This document shows, piece by piece, positions 61,038 to 64,000 of a stretch of DNA of 64,000 nt; position 1 is the stretch's first letter, and each line of letters starts with the position of its first letter. This DNA comes from Sphingomonas sp. G-3-2-10 (GTDB lineage: Bacteria > Pseudomonadota > Alphaproteobacteria > Sphingomonadales > Sphingomonadaceae), in NCBI RefSeq assembly GCF_012927115.1, contig NZ_JABBFY010000002.1:744001-808000 (forward strand), given 5' to 3'. Under the pieces are notes generated by a model. It was not told the origin of the DNA and made no database searches. It saw only the letters and a program-made list of their open reading frames with translations. A program made the translations under genes and the position numbers.

Positions 61038-61819
61038 AGGGGCTCGAGCAGCTGGAGAAGTTCCGCGTCGAGATCGCGGACCAGGTCGCGACGGTGACGA
61101 TCACCGCGCCGCCGGTGAATGCGCAGGGGCGCCAGTTCCGCGACGAGATCATCCGCATCTTCGACATACTCGGCCTCGACCGTGACGTGCGCGCGATCGT
61201 TCTGACCGGCGAAGGCAAGACCTTCTCGGCAGGGGCCGATCTGTCCGAGCGCGCGGCGATCGCCGAGGAGCCGGGCGGCTATTCGCGGCACAACCGGCTG
61301 GTCCGCGCGGCGTTCGACGTGGTGATGGAATGCCCCAAGCCGGTGATCGCGGCAGTGAACGGCGCGGCGATCGGCGCGGGCTGCGTGCTGGCGCTCGTCA
61401 GCGACATCTTGCTGGTGTCGGAGAATGCGTTCCTGTCGATGACCGAAGTCGATTATGGCCTCGCGGGCGGCGTGCGCCATGTGCTGCGGTCGTTCAGCCC
61501 TTCGGACGCGCGGCTGATGATTTACACCGCGCGTCGGATCAGCGGGCCGGAACTGTACCGGATGAACGTGGCTTCGGCCTGTGTGCCGCTGGAGCAGTTG
61601 CTGCCCGAGGCGCAGGCGATCGCCGCGCAGATCGCTGCCAAGGTGCCGCTGGCGGTGGTCGCGGCGAAGCGTTCGTTCGGGCTGACCGAGGAAATGCCGC
61701 TGCGCGACGGCTATCGCTACGAGCAGACCCAGACCGCGACGCTGGCCGATACCGATGACACGAAGGAAGCGCTCGCTGCCTTCCGCGAGAAGCGCAAGCC
61801 GGTCTTCCACGGCCGCTGA
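61034..61819 (+). CDS. Enoyl-CoA hydratase/isomerase (crotonase) family protein
   Basis: A 261-residue crotonase. Oxyanion-hole segments GEGKTFSAGADLSERA and NGAAIGAGCVLAL are present. The first catalytic Glu expected in GGGCELA is Val118 here (codon 61385-61387); the second, in SMTEVDYGLAGG, is kept. A simple hydratase is therefore less likely than an isomerase, lyase or hydrolase. Part of the CoA-dependent operon. Confidence 0.85.
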   Translation: MKGLEQLEKFRVEIADQVATVTITAPPVNAQGRQFRDEIIRIFDILGLDRDVRAIVLTGEGKTFSAGADLSERAAIAEEPGGYSRHNRLVRAAFDVVMECPKPVIAAVNGAAIGAGCVLALVSDILLVSENAFLSMTEVDYGLAGGVRHVLRSFSPSDARLMIYTARRISGPELYRMNVASACVPLEQLLPEAQAIAAQIAAKVPLAVVAAKRSFGLTEEMPLRDGYRYEQTQTATLADTDDTKEALAAFREKRKPVFHGR

Positions 61820-61823
61820 GCCG

Positions 61824-62426
61824 ATGCGGTTCGACGTCGCGGAGCTGGACGCGGTCAAATGCGCGCGGCTGGTCACTGCGACGGTCGTGCCGCGTCCTAT
61901 CGCCTGGATCGTGACGCAGGCGGCCGACGGGACGCGCAACGCCGCACCCTTTTCCTTCTTCAACGCAATGTGTTCCTGGCCGCCGGTGCTGGCGATCGGG
62001 ATGCAGCCGCGCGCCGATGCCAGCCCCAAGGATACGATGGCCAATATCCGCGCCAGCGGCGAGTTCGTGGTCAACCTCGTGCCGTATGCGCTGGGCGATG
62101 CGATGAACCGCACCGGCGCGCCGCACCCGCCATCGGCCGACGAGATCGCGCTGGCGGGGCTCGACACGCTGCCGTCGCACCATGTCGCGCCGCCGCGCAT
62201 CGCCGGATCGCCGGTCGCCTATGAGTGCCGGTTGCGCCAGCTGATCGACATCGAAGCGGGACGTGCGATCGTGCTGGGCGATATCCTCGCCATCCATGTC
62301 GACGATCATGCCATTCTGGATAATAGCGGGCGGATCGACGCGACCGCGCTGGATGTGATCGCGCGGATGCATGGTGCCGAATATTATCTTAGAGCGGACG
62401 AGCCATTCCGGATCGAACGGCTCTGA
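61824..62426 (+). CDS. Flavin reductase-like (FMN-binding split-barrel) protein
   Basis: A 200-residue protein: [58 protein letters not shown], typical of the flavin-reductase split barrel. It may supply reduced flavin to an oxygenase or act as a flavin-dependent enzyme; no partner monooxygenase is seen nearby. The ATG at 61824 is four bases after the crotonase stop. Confidence 0.83.
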   Translation: MRFDVAELDAVKCARLVTATVVPRPIAWIVTQAADGTRNAAPFSFFNAMCSWPPVLAIGMQPRADASPKDTMANIRASGEFVVNLVPYALGDAMNRTGAPHPPSADEIALAGLDTLPSHHVAPPRIAGSPVAYECRLRQLIDIEAGRAIVLGDILAIHVDDHAILDNSGRIDATALDVIARMHGAEYYLRADEPFRIERL

Positions 62427-62454
62427 ACCGAACGACTGCACAGAGAGGATCATC

Positions 62455-63651
62455 ATGCGCGAAGCCGCCATCGTCAGCACGGCCCGGACCCCGGTCGGCA
62501 AGGCCTATCGCGGCTATTTCAACGCGACCGAAGCGCCGGTGCTAGCCGGCCATGTGCTGAACGCGGCGATCGCGCGGGCGGGGATCGATCCGGCGCGGGT
62601 GGACGACATCTTCTGGGGTGTGGGCAATCAATGGGGCACGACCGGCGCCAATGCCGGGCGGATGGCGGCGTTCGCGGCCAATCTGCCGTTGGAGGTGCCG
62701 GGCTTCACCCTCGACCGCAAATGCGCCTCCAGCCTGACGACGCTGGCGCTGGCGGCGCGATCGATCATCGCGGGCGATATCGACGTCGCGCTTTCGGGCG
62801 GGATGGAAGCAATCAGCCAGACGGTGACCAAGGACGCACCGCGCTTCGTCAACCAGTCGGTCACCGCGAACCAGCCGCACGCCTATATGGCGATGATCGA
62901 GACCGCAGAGATCGTCGCCGAACGATATGGCATCAGCCGCGAGCGGCAGGACGATTATGCCGCGCAGAGCCAGCAGCGCGCCGCTGCCGGGCTGGCGTCA
63001 GGCGCGTTCGCCGAGGAGATCGTGCCGATTACGGTGGAAAAGGCACTGTTCGACAAGGCGGGCAACAGCCTGGGCACCGAGCGGGTGACCGCCACGCAGG
63101 ACGAGGGCATCCGCCCCGGCACCACCGCAGAGGCGCTCGCCGCGCTCAAGCCGGTGTGGAAGGACGGGCAGGTGATCGCCGAGGGCAAATATATTACCGC
63201 CGGCAATGCCAGCCAGCTTTCCGACGGCGCATCGGCGCAGCTGGTGATGGACCGGGCGACCGCCGAAGCCGAGGGCCTGCCGGTGCTGGGCATCTATCGC
63301 GGCTTCCAGGCGGCTGGGTGCGCGCCCGAGGAGATGGGGATCGGACCGGTGTTCGCGGTGCCCAAGCTGCTCGCCCGCGCCGGGCTGAAGGTCGAGGATA
63401 TCGGGCTGTGGGAGTTGAACGAAGCGTTCGCCAGCCAGGCGCTGTATTGCCGCGACACGCTGGGCATCGATCCCGAGCGGTTCAACGTCAATGGCGGCGC
63501 GATCGCGATCGGCCACCCGTTCGGGATGAGCGGATCGCGGGTGCTGGGCCATGCGCTGATCGAGGGGAAGAAGCGCGGCGTACGCTATGTCGTCGCGACG
63601 ATGTGCACCGCGGGCGGCATGGGCGCGGCCGGGCTGTTCGAGATCGTCTGA
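62455..63651 (+). CDS. Thiolase/acetyl-CoA acyltransferase
   Basis: A 398-residue thiolase: the acyl-Cys in [28 protein letters not shown], His in [15 protein letters not shown] and second Cys in [14 protein letters not shown] are intact. It would split a 3-oxoacyl-CoA to acetyl-CoA plus a shorter acyl-CoA, ending the pathway. GAGAGGA lies about eight bases upstream of the ATG. Last gene of the operon. Confidence 0.92.
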   Translation: MREAAIVSTARTPVGKAYRGYFNATEAPVLAGHVLNAAIARAGIDPARVDDIFWGVGNQWGTTGANAGRMAAFAANLPLEVPGFTLDRKCASSLTTLALAARSIIAGDIDVALSGGMEAISQTVTKDAPRFVNQSVTANQPHAYMAMIETAEIVAERYGISRERQDDYAAQSQQRAAAGLASGAFAEEIVPITVEKALFDKAGNSLGTERVTATQDEGIRPGTTAEALAALKPVWKDGQVIAEGKYITAGNASQLSDGASAQLVMDRATAEAEGLPVLGIYRGFQAAGCAPEEMGIGPVFAVPKLLARAGLKVEDIGLWELNEAFASQALYCRDTLGIDPERFNVNGGAIAIGHPFGMSGSRVLGHALIEGKKRGVRYVVATMCTAGGMGAAGLFEIV

Positions 63652-63680
63652 GCGTTTCGCCCACAGCTTTCGACGGTGCG

Positions 63681-63697
63681 TGCTCCATTCTGGAGCA
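63681..63697 (+). terminator. Hairpin terminator after thiolase
   Basis: Perfect inverted repeat TGCTCCA (63681-63687), TTC, TGGAGCA (63691-63697), followed by ATTTATTCT, 29 bases after the thiolase stop. Fits a modest Rho-independent terminator for the preceding operon. Confidence 0.6.
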
Positions 63698-63770
63698 ATT
63701 TATTCTAGCAAATGAGATGATATTTGAATGATTTAGGATAGACTGGAGCTTTGGGGGAGAGTGCAGCAGA

Positions 63771-64000
63771 TGGCCGAAGAGACGCCGGAATCGCTGCCGC
63801 GGAAGGTGCCCGACGCCCCCGCCACCCCGACATTCACCGACAAGCAGCGTATCACCGTGGCCCAGGCATGGACGCGCGCAAGCAATTTGCGGCGCTCGGC
63901 GCTCGGGATCGCCTATTTTCAGGATCCTGCCTGGGACATATTGCTGCTGGTCTATCTGGAGCATCTGAAGGGACGCGCGCTCCACGTCACCGCCGCATCC
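63771..64000 (+). CDS. Unrecognised protein, 3' truncated by window end
   Basis: The ATG at 63771 follows GGGGGAGAG and opens MAEETPESLPRKVPDAPATP. The visible 76 residues end with FQDPAWDILLLVYLEHLKGR. This phrase is reminiscent of small winged-helix regulators of sphingomonads, but the DNA-binding part would be outside the window, so I assign no function. An AT-rich stretch at about 63698-63745 may hold its promoter. Confidence 0.6.

Noticed and set aside
1-64000. CRISPR arrays, insertion sequences, tRNA or rRNA genes
   Set aside because: No regularly spaced repeats, transposase genes, or recognisable RNA genes were found on reading the window.

Overview
The window is GC-rich, densely coded alphaproteobacterial DNA, most likely from a Sphingomonas-type organism (Sphingomonadaceae). 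The reasons are the flagellar gene style, four large TonB-dependent receptors with sphingomonad-like plug sequences, and many small catabolic operons pairing TonB receptors, MFS carriers, TauD dioxygenases and GST, MmgE/PrpD or enolase-superfamily enzymes. This assignment comes from protein character only, since no rRNA or tRNA gene is present.

Layout. (1) 1-10306, + strand: flagellar rod, hook and ring operon flgC(partial)-flgD-E-F-G-H-I-J-K-L, then motA-motB. (2) 10343-19648: a TonB receptor with a Gly/Pro-rich insert, a lipoprotein dipeptidase, an MmgE/PrpD protein, a divergent TonB receptor and a MarR regulator. (3) 19895-26567: an AraC regulator divergent from a tightly overlapping operon of carotenoid/stilbene-type cleavage oxygenase, alpha/beta hydrolase, MFS carrier, DUF3237 protein and a second MmgE/PrpD protein. 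(4) 26554-33149, - strand: a four-gene operon with overlapping stop/start codons encoding a RavA-like MoxR AAA+ ATPase, a small protein, a degenerate vWA plus beta-propeller-like protein and a 992-residue multidomain propeller-like protein. I read it as a MoxR-vWA-beta-propeller (bpX) ternary system, and it is the most unusual locus here. (5) 33343-42438: an alpha/beta hydrolase whose nucleophile is replaced by Ala, a TonB receptor, and a TonB receptor-MFS-TauD operon. (6) 42715-51263: a TauD-family oxygenase and a peptide-type ABC substrate-binding lipoprotein on +, converging on a - strand operon of 2-hydroxyacid dehydrogenase, enolase-superfamily protein and the matching ABC permeases and ATPases. 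(7) 51436-63651: GST plus enolase-superfamily pair; a TauD-dehydrogenase-GntR operon; tartrate dehydratase/fumarase-like subunits; then a CoA-linked catabolic operon (GST, CoA transferase, CMD protein, amidohydrolase, crotonase, flavin reductase-like protein, thiolase). (8) 63771-64000: the start of an unrecognised gene cut by the window edge.

Regions 2, 3 and 5-7 read as an accessory catabolic island: outer-membrane uptake by TonB receptors, inner-membrane uptake by MFS and ABC carriers, and oxidative, hydrolytic and CoA-dependent breakdown. The substrates are not identifiable from sequence. No intergenic stretch exceeds 300 bases. Several contain palindromes or repeats, including a 63-64 base element, seen twice directly 3' of genes, that carries a hairpin and a boxA-like CTCTTTGA motif.
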